Assembly: GCA_003542295.1 (NCBI GenBank)
Contig: DPKX01000030.1
Span: 1 to 6,047 of the forward strand
Source: Candidatus Atribacter hydrocarboniphilus
GTDB lineage: Bacteria > Atribacterota > Atribacteria > Atribacterales > Atribacteraceae
Reading direction: 5' to 3'
DNA: 6,047 nucleotides
This document shows, piece after piece, positions 5,460 to 6,047 of this stretch (positions are counted from its first letter, which is position 1; each line of letters begins with the position of its first letter). Below the pieces are notes generated by a model. It did no database searches. It worked only from the letters and a program-made list of their open reading frames with translations, and was not told where the DNA came from. A program made the position numbers and the translations under genes.

Positions 5460-5475
5460 CATTTTTTGATATGAT
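5445..5475 (+). promoter_or_regulatory. Probable gpmA promoter with extended -10
   Basis: TGATATGAT (5467-5475) is an extended -10 box (TGnTATGAT), with TTGAAA at 5445-5450 and a long 19-base spacer that the extended -10 would tolerate. A TATAAT at 5515-5520 without a good -35 is an alternative. The gpmA leader would be about 70-110 bases. Confidence 0.42.
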
Positions 5476-5575
5476 GAATAGCTGGAAGGTTAGGATAAAA
5501 TTAAAGAGATACAGTATAATAATGTTTTCGATTTTAAGTTTTTGATTTCGTTACCATGAATAATCCACAAACCTA

Positions 5576-5584
5576 AAAGGAGGT
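5576..5584 (+). promoter_or_regulatory. Ribosome binding site of gpmA
   Basis: AAAGGAGGT eight bases before ATG 5593, a full-length match to the 16S rRNA tail, as expected for a highly expressed glycolytic gene. Confidence 0.9.
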
Positions 5585-5592
5585 TTTTTAAT

Positions 5593-6047
5593 ATGATAAA
5601 GTTGGTACTGGTTCGTCACGGAGAAAGCATTTGGAATAAGGAAAATCGCTTTACCGGATGGACAGACGTTGATTTATCTGACAAAGGCATGGAAGAAGCT
5701 CACACTGGCGGGAAAGCCCTAAAAGAACAGGGTTTCACTTTTGATATAGCGTTTACTTCAGTTCTAAAACGTGCAATTCGCACCCTCTGGATTGTTCTTG
5801 ATGAAATGGACTTAATGTGGATTCCCGTAGAAAAATCCTGGCGCTTAAATGAACGTCATTATGGTGCCTTGCAAGGTTTAAATAAGGCCGAAACCGCAGC
5901 AAAATTTGGAGAAGAACAGGTAAAAATTTGGAGAAGGAGTTATGACATTCAACCTCCAGCCCTAGAAAAATCTGACTCTCGGTTTCCAGGCAAAGACCCA
6001 CGTTACCAAGATCTCGATGATAAAGACCTACCCTTGACTGAATGTCT
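5593..6047 (+). CDS. gpmA: 2,3-bisphosphoglycerate-dependent phosphoglycerate mutase, 3' end missing
   Basis: The first 151 residues of a cofactor-dependent phosphoglycerate mutase, which interconverts 3- and 2-phosphoglycerate in glycolysis and gluconeogenesis in the cytoplasm. Family enzymes have about 250 residues, so roughly 100 lie beyond the edge. The phosphohistidine motif LVRHGES holds H9. R60 lies in [10 protein letters not shown], and the acid-base Glu is E87 in [17 protein letters not shown], all matching E. coli GpmA with a two-residue offset. [10 protein letters not shown] and FPGKDPRY continue the match. The second catalytic His (184 in E. coli) is not in the window. One visible oddity is C151, where LPLTES is usual (LPLTEC here). 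The start is secure from AAAGGAGGT eight bases upstream. The gene is divergent from the unknown gene at 4900-5343 and appears to have its own promoter. Confidence 0.96.
   Translation, partial: MIKLVLVRHGESIWNKENRFTGWTDVDLSDKGMEEAHTGGKALKEQGFTFDIAFTSVLKRAIRTLWIVLDEMDLMWIPVEKSWRLNERHYGALQGLNKAETAAKFGEEQVKIWRRSYDIQPPALEKSDSRFPGKDPRYQDLDDKDLPLTEC

Noticed and set aside
5753..6001. Minus-strand open frame inside gpmA
   Set aside because: Antisense to highly conserved gpmA sequence; a coding shadow.

Overview
The window is AT-rich bacterial DNA with compact spacing, strong GGAGG-type ribosome binding sites and sigma70-like promoters. No gene is a clear taxonomic marker. The style fits a low-GC lineage such as Bacillota, Atribacterota or a Thermotogota-like group, but I cannot place it from this sequence. 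I see no transposase, CRISPR array, tRNA, rRNA or phage gene.

Layout. A minus-strand block fills 1-3559. Reading in transcription direction from 3559 down, it holds a PAC2-family protein, an NADP-type zinc alcohol/polyol dehydrogenase, a creatinase-like M24 protein with a degraded metal site, and the first 30 codons of a further gene that leaves the window at base 1. The gaps of about 268 and 143 bases (after correcting the dehydrogenase start) and separate promoter signals suggest independent transcription units; only the edge ORF looks cotranscribed with the M24 gene. At 4013-4816 there is a plus-strand nitrilase-superfamily amidohydrolase. It is followed by a convergent minus-strand gene of unknown function (4900-5343). 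A plus-strand 2,3-bisphosphoglycerate-dependent phosphoglycerate mutase (gpmA) starts at 5593 and is cut by the right edge.

The most interesting part is the 453-base gap 3560-4012. It carries a strong minus-strand promoter (TTGACT, 16 bases, TATAAT). About eight bases after the -10 box begins a roughly 190-nt segment closed by a 13-bp stem, filled with nested hairpins (two with GNRA tetraloops) and ending in U7. This looks like an unannotated structured RNA. It is either free-standing or a long leader/attenuator of the PAC2 gene, which lies downstream on the same strand. Its two ends also share a second 15-bp complementarity, in A-B...A'-B' order, that involves the U-tract. The ends could therefore form a pseudoknot or two competing states. 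I could not match it to a known RNA family from memory.

The protein genes do not form one obvious pathway. The dehydrogenase and M24 protein may belong to a small-molecule catabolic neighbourhood, and gpmA is housekeeping glycolysis. Two annotation corrections matter: the dehydrogenase starts at ATG 2430 (not TTG 2442) and the nitrilase at ATG 4013 (not GTG 3977), both decided by Shine-Dalgarno position.
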